64,000 bases of DNA from [Pseudopropionibacterium] massiliense. Lineage in GTDB: Bacteria > Actinomycetota > Actinomycetes > Propionibacteriales > Propionibacteriaceae. Shown piece by piece: positions 1 through 8,352 of this stretch. Made by a program: the position numbers and the translations under genes. The DNA is taken from the NCBI RefSeq assembly GCF_900607225.1, contig NZ_LR027842.1, positions 1,948,030 to 2,012,029 on the forward strand, in the 5' to 3' direction. The notes below the pieces were generated by a model. It made no database searches, was not told where the DNA came from, and saw nothing but the letters and a program-made list of their open reading frames with translations. The stretch's first letter is position 1, and every line of letters starts with the position of its first letter.

Positions 1-221
1 CCCGTGGGACGGGCACCAGGAACCCGCCCAGACCCCCCGGGCCGACCCGGACGACCGGGCTGACCACCAGACCCCGGCACCCTGATCTCAATCAAACAGG
101 AACCGGAGTATCTGTCTTTTTGGCCGCATCGGATATTGCCCTCGGCGTTGGCCTGTTCCACGAAGCTGGTTGTGGTCAGGAAACAGGCCACGATCATGGT
201 GATGGCGACGAGGCGTTTCAT
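1..221 (-). CDS. Secreted protein, N-terminal part (runs off left edge)
   Basis: The ATG at 221 overlaps the TGA of the upstream lipoprotein gene (ATGA), so the two are translationally coupled. The reading frame stays open to base 1. The first ~26 residues form a signal peptide: Lys-Arg, a hydrophobic core, then Ala-Asn-Ala as the likely cleavage site. The mature part begins with a short segment holding two cysteines (IRCG and SGSCLIEI), then turns into a Gly/Pro/Arg-rich tail with PGRPG-like repeats. No family is recognised. The pairing with a lipoprotein suggests an envelope or extracellular role, which is inference. The C-terminus is missing from the window. Confidence 0.6.
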   Translation of the reverse strand, partial: MKRLVAITMIVACFLTTTSFVEQANAEGNIRCGQKDRYSGSCLIEIRVPGSGGQPGRPGRPGGSGRVPGARPT

Positions 222-844
222 GCTGAACACCCCAAGGCGTCTTCGTTCGTGGCATCCCCGAACTTCCAGCCATCCTCGGTCTTGACCACGGTCACATTCC
301 ACTGGAGATACCGCGGCCGTCCCGGCACCACCACGCTCTTGCCCGTCTGCGAGTCGATCAGATCAATCTGTCCGACGTCCGTGCACATCTGCACATCCAC
401 CATCCGCATGCCATCAACCTCGACCGACTCCGACGCACCCGTAATGTGAACAACCGTGGCCCCGGTCTGCACATGCTTGTTCTCGCGGTACTCAGCGAGA
501 GTGCTCATCTGTATGTCCTGGCTCTGCCCCGTGGTGATCTCCTCCAAAGGCTTCGGGTCAGCATCAGGATTACCGAACACCTCATCCGAGATACGGATGA
601 ACTCGATTACCGTGTTGGCTGCTTCCAACTGCTCCGAAGTGAAGGTCTCCGACGGCTGCGGCTTCACCGGCATCGACGAAACCGGCGGCAACGACGTCAC
701 AACCGGCGACGACGACGTCGCCACCGGCGAGGAGGACTGCTGAACACCAGCACCCCCGGACCCCGAACCACCACCACTACACGAACACACCAACACAACA
801 ACCGCCACCCCCACCACAACGGCCCGCCCCACACAACCACTCAT
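218..844 (-). CDS. Putative lipoprotein, 208 aa
   Basis: The start is the ATG at 844, preceded by GGAGGTG about six bases upstream; a longer frame to 1090 has no such site. The N-terminus is a signal peptide, a Val-rich hydrophobic stretch ending in a lipobox-like VLVCSC. A Ser/Gly/Pro-rich linker of ~50 residues follows, typical of surface-anchored lipoproteins. The remaining ~140 residues form a compact domain with a late Trp-Lys-Phe segment and a C-terminal cysteine. It looks like the small beta-rich lipoproteins of actinobacteria that end in DGWKFGDA-type motifs. Function unknown. It is coupled by ATGA to the secreted protein that follows. Confidence 0.75.
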   Translation of the reverse strand: MSGCVGRAVVVGVAVVVLVCSCSGGGSGSGGAGVQQSSSPVATSSSPVVTSLPPVSSMPVKPQPSETFTSEQLEAANTVIEFIRISDEVFGNPDADPKPLEEITTGQSQDIQMSTLAEYRENKHVQTGATVVHITGASESVEVDGMRMVDVQMCTDVGQIDLIDSQTGKSVVVPGRPRYLQWNVTVVKTEDGWKFGDATNEDALGCSA

Positions 845-1151
845 CACCCAACACCTCCATTGGTGCCACAACCCCGAACCAGCATCTCCAACCCGGGAAT
901 CCCACGACACTAGAACCAACAACAGAACCCCACAGGACACCAGACGAAACTCTGACCAAAAGTTAAGGGCCCCACGAGCCGATTCACCCGGCATCAGGGA
1001 GCGGAACGGGTGGTTTCGTCTCCGCCGGACTCCCTCATCGGACGCAACCGCATCGGGGTGCCTCGTCGCAGGATCCCTCAGGGGCTCCACAGGGGCGAAC
1101 CGGGGCTGACCCCAATGGCGCCGTCACGGTGGCAGCGCGACACTGGACTAC
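845..1151. other. Divergent intergenic region, 307 bp
   Basis: This lies between the minus-strand lipoprotein and the plus-strand DUF1707 gene and should carry both promoters. On the plus side GACACT sits seven bases before the ATG at 1152, a weak match to a leaderless -10 box. I see no convincing RNA gene, repeat or conserved small ORF here. Confidence 0.4.
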
Positions 1152-1700
1152 ATGACCACGCCGAACATCAGCGACACCGCCCGGGAGAACGCCATCCAGC
1201 TCGTTCAACGCGCCTACGCCGAGGGACGCATCAACGAGCCGGAACTGGAGCACCGGTTGGATCTGATTCTCGAGGCCAGTTCGCATCAGCAGCTGCGCCT
1301 GGCCGTCGCGGACCTGCCCATCCCGCCACGGCCGCTGGCACCGACACAGTCACACACAGCTGTTCGCCGACCCACCACATCCTCCACCGATATGGCTGCG
1401 CTGATCCACTTCTCCGGTCTGTTCTCGGGGCCGATCGGCCCCGGCCTGGCCTGGCTGATGACACAGAAGAACTCGGCGGTCAATCGCGAAGCGGCGAAAG
1501 CGCTGAATTATCAAATCTTGGCCGTTGCCGGGTTTGCGGTAACCATGTTGCTGAGCATCATAGGTTTCGGCATTCCGGCTTTTCTGTGGTCCGTCGGCTG
1601 CTTGGCACTCACGATCATCAGCGCCGTCAAGGCGAGCCGGGGCGAGGACTGGGAGAATCCCTTGACCCAGATCACGGGATTCCGTCCCATCACGTACTGA
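1152..1700 (+). CDS. DUF1707 / DUF4870-like membrane protein
   Basis: This is a 182-aa protein. Residues ~5-60 match the DUF1707 pattern of actinobacteria: SDTAREN, then a stretch rich in Gly-Arg-Ile and LEHRLDLIL, ending in LRLAVADLP. A proline-rich linker follows. The C-terminal half holds two or three membrane segments in an arrangement like DUF4870 (residues ~85-165: a short amphipathic helix, then two hydrophobic hairpins). DUF1707 proteins are membrane-associated and of unknown function. There is no clear Shine-Dalgarno. The start matches the family's usual N-terminus. Confidence 0.8.
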   Translation: MTTPNISDTARENAIQLVQRAYAEGRINEPELEHRLDLILEASSHQQLRLAVADLPIPPRPLAPTQSHTAVRRPTTSSTDMAALIHFSGLFSGPIGPGLAWLMTQKNSAVNREAAKALNYQILAVAGFAVTMLLSIIGFGIPAFLWSVGCLALTIISAVKASRGEDWENPLTQITGFRPITY

Positions 1701-1986
1701 AATCGCTTCTTGAACAGCAATCAGCCAAGGCAATCATTTCGTTCCAAGCGCCATCAACTTGGCGAGTTCCCGACGCCATGAGGCTTATTGGTAGAGTGCG
1801 ATCCGAGCTGATTTGACCCGCAGCACCAGCGAGCAGGGCGCCTCGAAACCCCGGCTGCCGTGTCCGGGGAATCGCAGCAGGTTCTGCTGTGTGACTGCCG
1901 GGTGGTTTCGAGGTGGACCGTTTCCTCGTCGCGGTCCGGCTCAACCAGCTTCAGGGAAGCCGTGAACAAGCTTCCAAGCATCTTCA

Positions 1987-2133
1987 TCAGCTTTCAAGTG
2001 CACTGGGAATCCAAGCTTCCGGCCTCTCGGCCCCTTCGAAGAGATGACCCGGCAACCACATGGGGTTTGCCAGATACCCTCCGAGGTTCTCGTCGATCCG
2101 CCCAAGTTCGGGATCCATACCATCCCATTCCAT
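1987..2133 (-). pseudogene. Possible remnant small ORF, 48 aa
   Basis: The ATG at 2133 has a good GGAGG about eight bases upstream and opens an acidic 48-residue frame (MEWDGMDPELGR... ending SALES). At its stop the next ATG overlaps (TGATG, 1987), and the following frame continues in a different register with plausible coding stretches (LVEPDRDEETVHLE). One reading is a formerly longer gene broken by frameshifts; the other is chance frames in non-coding DNA. I do not recognise a family. Confidence 0.25.
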
Positions 2134-2215
2134 GGTCGACCCTCCTTCCCCTCTCAGAACTTTGAACCTGGAGGTTTTTCGAGGAGCTTCCAAGGACGTT
2201 GATTCAAGCTCTTTC

Positions 2216-2235
2216 GTTCTTCTCATGAGAACAAC
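2216..2235. repeat. 20-bp near-perfect palindrome
   Basis: GTTCTTCTCATGAGAACAAC reads almost identically on both strands. Its 12-bp core TTCTCATGAGAA is perfect. It lies ~85 bp upstream of the small minus-strand ORF in the low-GC stretch, where an operator could sit. No cognate regulator is adjacent. Confidence 0.4.
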
Positions 2236-2321
2236 CATTTCTTGTGAAATTATTTCGCTTCGTGTTCGGGCACCGCGAACCTGGATCGCAGCAACCCCGT
2301 GAACCCGGCGATGGGTTCGTT

Positions 2322-3122
2322 TCAGCCTGCGGACCAGCGTTGCCTGACCTGTTCGACGCTGGTGGCGGGGGTTTTCCACCCCAGTGCCGCGGACAGTTGC
2401 AGCAGAATCGGTTGACGCAGGCGGGCGGCCGCCAGGAGCCCGGCGTCGCTGAGCAGCTCCACGGGACCGCCCTGACGCAGCCTGCCGTCAGTCATCACCG
2501 CGGCATGGGTGGCGAAGGCCAAAGCGTTGTCCACCTCGTGGGTGGAGAACACCAGTGTGGTTCCCCGCGCATTGATCTCCTCCAGCGTCTGCAGCAGGGC
2601 CTCGACTCCCGCGGGATCCAGACCTGCCGTCGGTTCATCAAGCAGCAACACATCCACGTTCATCGCCAACGCACCGGCGATGACCACGCGTTTCCGCTCC
2701 CCGTAGCTGAGTTGATGGGTGGGTCTATCGGCCAGGTGCTCGATGCCCATGGCGGATATCGCCGAATCCGTGGCCTCGGCGGCCTCGGTCTCGGACAGTC
2801 CCAGGTTCAACGGACCAAAACTCACGTCCTGCCGCACATCCGCAGAGAACAACTGGTCGTCCGGGTCCTGCAGCACCAACTGCACGCGACGACGATGCGC
2901 CCTCAGCCCAGCACGGTCAAAACGCACCGGATCCCCGTCGAGGAGAACCTGCCCGGCCGCCGGCCGGTGCGCACCTGCAATGGTGCGCAGCAGGGTGGTC
3001 TTGCCCGAGCCGTTGGCACCGAGCAACGCCAGCCGGGCCCCCGCGGGAACCTCCAGACGCAGGTTCCGCAACACCTCACGCCCCTCGAAACCCGCGACGA
3101 TTCCCGTCGCGACCAGTCTCAT
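2322..3122 (-). CDS. cbiO: Cobalt ECF transporter ATPase CbiO
   Basis: This is the ATP-hydrolysing A-component of a cobalt energy-coupling-factor transporter, cytoplasmic and bound to CbiQ. The 266-aa protein has a Walker A (GANGSGKTT, near residue 36), a Q-loop (QDPDDQLF, typical of CbiO/EcfA), a signature LSYGERKR in place of LSGGQ, a Walker B (LLLDEPTAGLDP) and the switch His in STHE. The ATG at 3122 overlaps the cbiQ stop (ATGA), which fixes the start. It is the last gene of cbiMNQO and lies under the cobalamin riboswitch at 4880-5002. Confidence 0.95.
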   Translation of the reverse strand: MRLVATGIVAGFEGREVLRNLRLEVPAGARLALLGANGSGKTTLLRTIAGAHRPAAGQVLLDGDPVRFDRAGLRAHRRRVQLVLQDPDDQLFSADVRQDVSFGPLNLGLSETEAAEATDSAISAMGIEHLADRPTHQLSYGERKRVVIAGALAMNVDVLLLDEPTAGLDPAGVEALLQTLEEINARGTTLVFSTHEVDNALAFATHAAVMTDGRLRQGGPVELLSDAGLLAAARLRQPILLQLSAALGWKTPATSVEQVRQRWSAG

Positions 3123-3877
3123 CGCGTCCACAACGCAACTCCCCACACGAGGACCATTCCCACCAACACCCAGACCGGGAGATGTCGGTTCCCGCGTCTG
3201 GAAGGCAGGGTGGTCAAGGTTGATTCGTGTCCCCGAATGGCCAGGCCATCGGCCAGACGGGTGGAGGCCGACCAGGTCCGCACGGCCACCGCACCGACCA
3301 GCTGTCCCGTCTCGGCGAACCGCCGCTTCACCGGACCTGCGCCACCGAGCCGTTGTAGCTGGGCCTGGCGCACCAGGACCAACGAATTCCACGCGGTGAA
3401 GATCATTCGGTACATCAGTGAGGCGATCTCGATCAGGACGGCAGGAACGTGCAGTTTCCTCAGCCAGCTGAGCAGGTCCACCATGGGGGTGGTCATGGCC
3501 AGCACCAGCACTCCCAGGGTTCCAGCCGTCGCTCGCAGCAGCAGACCGATCCCCAGTGTGATGTCCGCTTCCCGGATTCCCAGCCATCCCCAACGCCAGC
3601 CGGGTCCCTCGAAAGCGCCGATCGTCAGCGTCGCCGAGACCGCTCCCAGGATGATGAAAACCGCGGGAGCGGTCATGGCGGCGAGAACCATGCGGGCCGG
3701 AATCCTGGCGACTGCGAGGACGGCGACGGCCATTGCTGCGACGAGAACTGCGGTTGGCCACGGATGGGCCAGCAACGCCGTCAGCACGAGCAGCAGCGAC
3801 AGCCCCACCTTCTGACCGACCGGGATGACTCGCCAAGGACTGTCCCAGGCAGCATCGTCCAGGCCGCTAATCCTCAA
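3119..3877 (-). CDS. cbiQ: Cobalt ECF transporter transmembrane component CbiQ
   Basis: This is the T-component that couples CbiO to the CbiM/CbiN cobalt-capture unit. The 252-aa protein has several membrane segments and the coupling region with an Ala-Arg-rich SLMYRMIFTAWNSL helix, as in CbiQ. The likely start is a TTG at 3877, inside the end of cbiN, with GGGAGG ten bases upstream. The frame stays open further upstream, but a longer form would overlap cbiN heavily. Its stop overlaps the cbiO start. Confidence 0.9.
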   Translation of the reverse strand: MRISGLDDAAWDSPWRVIPVGQKVGLSLLLVLTALLAHPWPTAVLVAAMAVAVLAVARIPARMVLAAMTAPAVFIILGAVSATLTIGAFEGPGWRWGWLGIREADITLGIGLLLRATAGTLGVLVLAMTTPMVDLLSWLRKLHVPAVLIEIASLMYRMIFTAWNSLVLVRQAQLQRLGGAGPVKRRFAETGQLVGAVAVRTWSASTRLADGLAIRGHESTLTTLPSRRGNRHLPVWVLVGMVLVWGVALWTR

Positions 3878-4181
3878 CGGACGCGGACCTCCCGGCTTCC
3901 TTCTCGGCCTTGCGTCTACCGGCCATGCGGCCGAGGCAGTAGAACATGATCCCGGATCCGAGGGCGGCCTGCATGGCGAACAGACCCGATTCGACCTCGG
4001 CACCCGCGGGCGGAGCGATGGGTTGGAACCAGGGTGTGGCGCCGTTCTCCTCGAGGATGTCGGTCACGGCCGAATCGGTGCCGCCGAACTCGGATTCGGC
4101 AGGCGCCGTGTAGAACGGAATGCAGAACAACAGGACCAGGGCAACGAGTCCTGCGACGACTCCCCACTTGTTCAGTTTCAT
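3867..4181 (-). CDS. cbiN: Cobalt transport protein CbiN
   Basis: This is a 104-aa small membrane subunit that helps load cobalt into CbiM. It has an N-terminal membrane helix (residues 6-23), an extracytoplasmic loop with the family pattern ending in PWFQPI, and a second helix (residues ~66-84) before a charged tail. The ATG at 4181 overlaps the cbiM stop as ATGA. Length and topology match CbiN. Confidence 0.93.
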   Translation of the reverse strand: MKLNKWGVVAGLVALVLLFCIPFYTAPAESEFGGTDSAVTDILEENGATPWFQPIAPPAGAEVESGLFAMQAALGSGIMFYCLGRMAGRRKAEKEAGRSASVED

Positions 4182-4855
4182 GACGCCGCCTCCGCATCCT
4201 TGCGGGAGAGCACACCGAGCTTCGACAGCTCGGGCGATGCGACCCTGGTCAGGAAGGAGAACAGGAACACACCGAGAACGCCCTCGGCCAGGGCCAACGG
4301 AATCTGGGTCAGGGCGAAGATCGACATGAACTTCACCAGCGTGGCCCCGAAGCCGCCCTCGGTGCCCGGGTAGGCGATGGCCAGCTGGAAGCTCGTGACG
4401 ACATAGGTGCTGAGATCGGCGACGGCCATGGCGAGGAACACGGCCACCATCTTGTTGGCCTTCTTGAACAGCACCCACATCAGATAGCCGCACCACGGTC
4501 CCGCGATGGCCATGGAGAAGACGTTCGCCCCGAGGGTGGTGAGGCCGCCGTGCGCCAACAGGATCGCTTGGAACAGCAGGACGATGGTGCCGAGGAAGGC
4601 CAGGACCGGAGGTTTGAACAGCACTGCCCCGGCCCCCGTCCCGGTCGGATGTGAGGACGAACCCGTGACCGAGGGCAGTTTCACCGCTGACAGGGCGAAG
4701 GTGAAGGCACCGGCCGCCGCCAGCAGGAGTTTGGAATCAGGATCCTTTCGCACCTGCCTCACAACGGCCTTGGCCCCGTGGACCACGAACGGCGTCGAGG
4801 CCACGAACCAGGCAGCTGCCTGCAAAGGAGGCAGGAATCCTTCTGCGATGTGCAT
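4178..4855 (-). CDS. cbiM: Cobalt ECF transporter substrate-binding protein CbiM
   Basis: This is the integral membrane cobalt-binding S-component. I chose the ATG at 4855 because the protein then begins Met-His-Ile-Ala-Glu-Gly; in CbiM/NikM the amino-terminal Met1-His2 segment binds the metal, so a start four codons earlier (4867) would spoil the site. The 225-aa product has about six membrane helices and the conserved SSSHPTGTG loop. It is the first gene after the cobalamin riboswitch and is coupled to cbiN. Confidence 0.94.
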   Translation of the reverse strand: MHIAEGFLPPLQAAAWFVASTPFVVHGAKAVVRQVRKDPDSKLLLAAAGAFTFALSAVKLPSVTGSSSHPTGTGAGAVLFKPPVLAFLGTIVLLFQAILLAHGGLTTLGANVFSMAIAGPWCGYLMWVLFKKANKMVAVFLAMAVADLSTYVVTSFQLAIAYPGTEGGFGATLVKFMSIFALTQIPLALAEGVLGVFLFSFLTRVASPELSKLGVLSRKDAEAAS

Positions 4856-4879
4856 GACGAGACACATCCCTTCTGCGAA

Positions 4880-5002
4880 ATCATGCGTTCCGCGACGGGG
4901 CGTGGGACGAGTTCCTGACTCACCTGGTTTGGCTCACAGTGGCGCGACCGTCCCGGATTTGCACCGGGTTCCTCGTGACTAACCCACGCTTCACACCTCA
5001 CA
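4880..5002 (-). promoter_or_regulatory. Cobalamin riboswitch (B12 element)
   Basis: Read on the minus strand, this leader has the conserved core of adenosylcobalamin riboswitches: GGTGCAAATCC, then GACGGTC and the B12 box GCCACTGTGAGCC, flanked by complementary arms (GCGTGGG near the start, CCCACGC near the end). It sits between the cobIJ stop and cbiM. It should lower expression of cobalt uptake when cobalamin is plentiful. Exact ends are approximate. Confidence 0.93.
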
Positions 5003-6499
5003 TTACCGGACGAAGCGTGGCGTCCACACCCTGCCTGTGGCAGTTGCCCGGGTCAGGGAGGACCCGATGATCACGAGAGTTTTCATGTCCACTCGGTCCG
5101 GATCGAAATCGCCCAGGGTGGTCACGGTGCACGATTCCTCAGCCCGTCCGACATCGCGGGCCAGCACCACAACGGTCCCCGGGGGACGTTCCTCGAGCAG
5201 CACGGCCTTGGCGGCGTGAAGCTGGTCGGGACGGGCCGCGGAACGTGGGTTGTAGATGGCCACCGCGACATCCGCCCTGCTCAGGTGCCGCAGTCGGTCA
5301 GCGACGATCTCCCAGGGTTTCAGCCGATCGGACAGGGACAGACATGCGAAGTCACCGCCGAGCGGGGCCCCGGCCAGTGCGGCAGCCGCCTGGGCGGCGG
5401 TGATGCCGGGCACCACCCGGATCTCCACATTCGCGTAGCGCGGATCCTCGGCGGCCTCGAAGGTGGCAGCGGCCATGGCGAACACGCCGGCGTCCCCACC
5501 CGAGACGATGGCGACGTCCTGTCCTGTCAAGGCCAGGTCCAGCGCCTCCCGTGCCCGCTCCACCTCCACGGTGTTTCCCGAGGGGTGCAGGATGAGTCCA
5601 TGCCTGGCGGGCACACGCCTGACGTAGGGCGCGTAGCCGAAGACGTGCCCCACTCCCGCGAGCACCTCTCGGGCCTCGGGACTGAGCCACTTCTCGGGGC
5701 CGGGCCCGAGCCCGACCACCGACAGCGTGGCCCCCCGTTCACCAGCCGCGGGCTCATCGGGGACGTGTCGCCCCGCGTCATCGGCGCGACGATCCCGACC
5801 GGGCACCACGATGACGGCGAAATAGGGAACCGTCACAGGATCGACGTCGGCGGCGGGCAGCACCCGCTGCTCCTCCCACGTGGCTCTCTCCACGTAGATC
5901 GCCCGCTCCAGCAGACCCGCGGAGGTCAGTGCGGCACGCACCTTCGGGAAGTTGCGTCCCAGCTTCATCACCACCGCAGCGTCGGTCTGCGCGAGCCGCC
6001 AGGCAAGTTCCGGTTCGCTCATCGTGCCCGCAAGGATCGTCACCACGTCCTCGTGACGGCTGAGTGCGGTGGCCGCGGCCGACGTCGCCCCCTGGATGGA
6101 CGTGACCCCCGGCACGACCCTGCAATCCACATCCTTCAAGCGGTCCAGCAGGTACATGTTCGTGGAGAAGAACAACGGATCCCCCTCGGCCAGCAACACC
6201 ACGTCACCGGCCTCGAGGAGTTCCCGCAGCCGAGCGGCGGAGGCGTCGTAGAAATCGGCCATGGCTCCGTCGTACCCCCGCACGTGATCGGTGACACCGG
6301 TGGTCACGGGATACTCGAAGGTGACGACGGGGGTTCCGTCCGCGATCTGTTCCCGCGCGACGCGAAGGGCAATGGATTCCCGTCCCGGCCCGGAGAAGCA
6401 CGCGACCGCGCTGGCCCCGTGGATGAGGCGGGCGGCCTTCAGGGTGAGCAACTCGGGATCGCCGGGTCCCACGCCGACGGCCCACAGGACTCCGGTCAC
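5003..6499 (-). CDS. cobIJ: Fused precorrin-2 C20- / precorrin-3B C17-methyltransferase
   Basis: The 498-aa protein joins two SAM-dependent tetrapyrrole methylases. The first (~residues 5-235) has GVGPGDPELLTLKA, GDPLFFST and VVPGVTSIQG, as in CobI/CbiL. The second (~255-495) opens with VVGLGPGPEKWLSPEA and has SGGDAGVFAMA and VVPGITAAQAAAALAGAPLG, as in CobJ/CbiH. The fusion adds methyl groups at C20 and C17 of the corrin precursor. A GTG start at 6499 overlaps the cobH stop. The same fusion and gene order (cobG, cobH, cobIJ) is known in mycobacteria. Confidence 0.95.
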   Translation of the reverse strand: MTGVLWAVGVGPGDPELLTLKAARLIHGASAVACFSGPGRESIALRVAREQIADGTPVVTFEYPVTTGVTDHVRGYDGAMADFYDASAARLRELLEAGDVVLLAEGDPLFFSTNMYLLDRLKDVDCRVVPGVTSIQGATSAAATALSRHEDVVTILAGTMSEPELAWRLAQTDAAVVMKLGRNFPKVRAALTSAGLLERAIYVERATWEEQRVLPAADVDPVTVPYFAVIVVPGRDRRADDAGRHVPDEPAAGERGATLSVVGLGPGPEKWLSPEAREVLAGVGHVFGYAPYVRRVPARHGLILHPSGNTVEVERAREALDLALTGQDVAIVSGGDAGVFAMAAATFEAAEDPRYANVEIRVVPGITAAQAAAALAGAPLGGDFACLSLSDRLKPWEIVADRLRHLSRADVAVAIYNPRSAARPDQLHAAKAVLLEERPPGTVVVLARDVGRAEESCTVTTLGDFDPDRVDMKTLVIIGSSLTRATATGRVWTPRFVR

Positions 6500-7146
6500 A
6501 GCTCGGACTCGCTCGCCAGGGCGTTGATCGCCGAAGCGGCCAACGCCGACCCGCCACGATGTCCGTGAACCACGAGCCACGGCACCCCGAAGCCGGAATC
6601 CGCAAGGGCCTGTTTCGACTCCGCCGAGCCGACGAAACCGACGGGTACGCCGATGATCGCCGCGGGACGGGGACCGCCGTCGGCGATCAGTTCCAGCAGA
6701 TGGAACAGCGCCGTCGGGGCGTTTCCGATGGCGACCACCGCACCCTCGAGGTCATCCCCCCACAGCGACACCGCGGCCGCAGACCGGGTGGTTCCCCACT
6801 CGTCGGCCAGCACTGCCGCCTGTTGGTCGCGCAGCAGACAGCGCACCTCGTTGTCGGCGGGGAGACGCCTGCGGGTGATGCCGGCCTTGATCATGTTCGC
6901 GTCGACGAAAATCGGTGCTCCTCCACGCAGGGCCTCGCGCGCGGTGGACACCAGATCGGGATGGAAAACAACGTGCCGGGGCAGATCGAGATCACCGGCG
7001 GCGTGGATCATGCGCACCACCACCTGGGATTCCTCAGGGGTGAAGGCCGTCAGGTCAGCCCCTTCCCGGATGATGCGGAAGGACTCCGTGTAGATGGCGG
7101 AGCCATTGGTTTCGTATGGGTAGCGTCTCGCGGGTCTTCTCACCAT
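6496..7146 (-). CDS. cobH: Precorrin-8X methylmutase
   Basis: The 216-aa enzyme moves the C11 methyl group to C12 to make hydrogenobyrinate. Family motifs include NGSAIYTESFRIIR near the N-terminus, FVDANMIKAGI, GNAPTALFHLLEL, and GVPVGFVGSAESK near the C-terminus. The catalytic His of this family lies in the VVHGHRGGSALAASA region near the end. The ATG at 7146 has AGGTGA upstream; a GTG at 7155 overlapping the cobG stop is the alternative. It is coupled to cobIJ. Confidence 0.94.
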   Translation of the reverse strand: MVRRPARRYPYETNGSAIYTESFRIIREGADLTAFTPEESQVVVRMIHAAGDLDLPRHVVFHPDLVSTAREALRGGAPIFVDANMIKAGITRRRLPADNEVRCLLRDQQAAVLADEWGTTRSAAAVSLWGDDLEGAVVAIGNAPTALFHLLELIADGGPRPAAIIGVPVGFVGSAESKQALADSGFGVPWLVVHGHRGGSALAASAINALASESEL

Positions 7147-7151
7147 TGCGG

Positions 7152-8282
7152 TCACCTGTCGGCCGCGGCCAGAACGGCATCGACACCCGCTGGGGCGATG
7201 AGAGCCACGTGTTCCCCGCCGGGCTCGCCGCAGACCCGGTCGCAGCCGGAGATGTGCACGAGACGGTGGAACGGCGTCGGGTGAGCGGTTGCCACATCCT
7301 CCGCGATGGCCCGGGTGTCGACCTGCGCGTTGTTGCACGGTTTGCCGTAGCAGGCGGTGAGCGTCATCCACACGGATTCGGGTCGGGTCATCAGGCCTGC
7401 GGCCTCCAACTCCACGAGACGATCCGCGGCTCCGGGCACCACCACTCCACGCCATGGGGTGAAAACGAGTCGTCCCTCGCTGCAGTCGGCGGCGACGCGC
7501 TGCAACGCTTCGGCCTGGGGCAGGGTCAGCAACCCCAACGGAACACCCACCACTGCCGCTCCCGCGTGCACCCCGTAGCTGAGGGGACGTTCGGCCTCGG
7601 GGCGCTGGAACTCGATCTCTTTCCCGATGCCATCGAGGAGGGCCTCGGGGTTGGTCAACTCGCGCACGTGCCAGGCGGGTTTCTCCCCCGAATCGGCGAC
7701 TGCGAGGAAACGATGCGCCAGCTCGATCAGGGTCGGAACGGCCTCGGTGGCCGCGATTTCTCGCGCCTCCTCGCAGCCTCCGACGAAGACCACGCCCCGA
7801 CCGTCGGGGAGGGCGCGGTAGCCCAGGTCGAAGGCCTCACCCAGCACGTCGTCGGAGCCGTCGTCGAAGACGAACAGGAAACGCCCCGGCAGGTTGGGCA
7901 GTTCGGGGTCGGCGATGATGGCGGCGTCGAGTTCACGCACGGCCGCGGAGAGGTCGGCGTTGACGGGGGCGATGGATGTCAGGGGTGAGCACACCACGGT
8001 GCGGATGCGCTCGTGCGCCGGGGATGGCATGAGCCCGGTGGCGAAGGCGTCGCGCACAAAAGGCGCCGGAATCGGTTCGGGCAGGGCACGCACCTGAAGG
8101 TTGTTGCGACTGGTGATCTGGATCTCCGAGTTCGCGTACTGCGCGGCGAGTTTTGCGACGGCGACGATCTGATCCGCTTGGACGAAACCGCCGGGTAGCC
8201 GTAGGCGCACCATGTTCCCGTCCACGGTGTGGTAGGGGCGCAGGAGGCCGGGACAACGGTCACGTTCAACGGTTCGGATCAT
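7152..8282 (-). CDS. cobG: Precorrin-3B synthase-like CobG
   Basis: The 376-aa protein has two ferredoxin-like sulfite/nitrite-reductase half domains and, toward the C-terminus, the cysteine motifs [10 protein letters not shown] and [12 protein letters not shown] that bind an iron-sulfur cluster. In the oxygen-dependent B12 route CobG hydroxylates precorrin-3A. Gene order cobG-cobH-cobIJ supports this over a general sulfite reductase. The start at 8282 is chosen because CAGAAT lies seven bases upstream, a leaderless-type -10; an ATG at 8291 is possible. It is divergent from lipB. Confidence 0.87.
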   Translation of the reverse strand: MIRTVERDRCPGLLRPYHTVDGNMVRLRLPGGFVQADQIVAVAKLAAQYANSEIQITSRNNLQVRALPEPIPAPFVRDAFATGLMPSPAHERIRTVVCSPLTSIAPVNADLSAAVRELDAAIIADPELPNLPGRFLFVFDDGSDDVLGEAFDLGYRALPDGRGVVFVGGCEEAREIAATEAVPTLIELAHRFLAVADSGEKPAWHVRELTNPEALLDGIGKEIEFQRPEAERPLSYGVHAGAAVVGVPLGLLTLPQAEALQRVAADCSEGRLVFTPWRGVVVPGAADRLVELEAAGLMTRPESVWMTLTACYGKPCNNAQVDTRAIAEDVATAHPTPFHRLVHISGCDRVCGEPGGEHVALIAPAGVDAVLAAADR

Positions 8283-8352
8283 GCCTGCCATTCTGCCTGC
8301 ACGGTCCGAAGCACGGCATCCCGGGGTGTCATCCGGGGCTACGATGTCCGCG

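Larger units (their letters stand above)
1701..2321. other. Lower-GC intergenic region, ~620 bp
   Basis: This is the longest stretch in the window without a convincing gene. Its right part (about 2130-2290) is clearly richer in A/T than the flanks, with runs such as TGAAATTATTTCG. It holds a small minus-strand ORF and a near-perfect palindrome, both listed separately. No transposase, RNA gene or terminal repeats were recognised. Confidence 0.45.

Noticed and set aside
93-221. Apparent early stop in the left-edge secreted protein
   Set aside because: It came from miscounting a run of five A residues; with the correct count the frame stays open to base 1.
778-900. CA-rich tract that looked like a simple-sequence repeat
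   Set aside because: It is the antisense of Val/Gly-rich codons in the lipoprotein signal peptide and has no fixed repeat unit.
4858-4867. Earlier CbiM start at 4867
   Set aside because: It would bury the Met-His-Ile amino terminus that CbiM needs for metal binding, and its ribosome site would touch the start codon.
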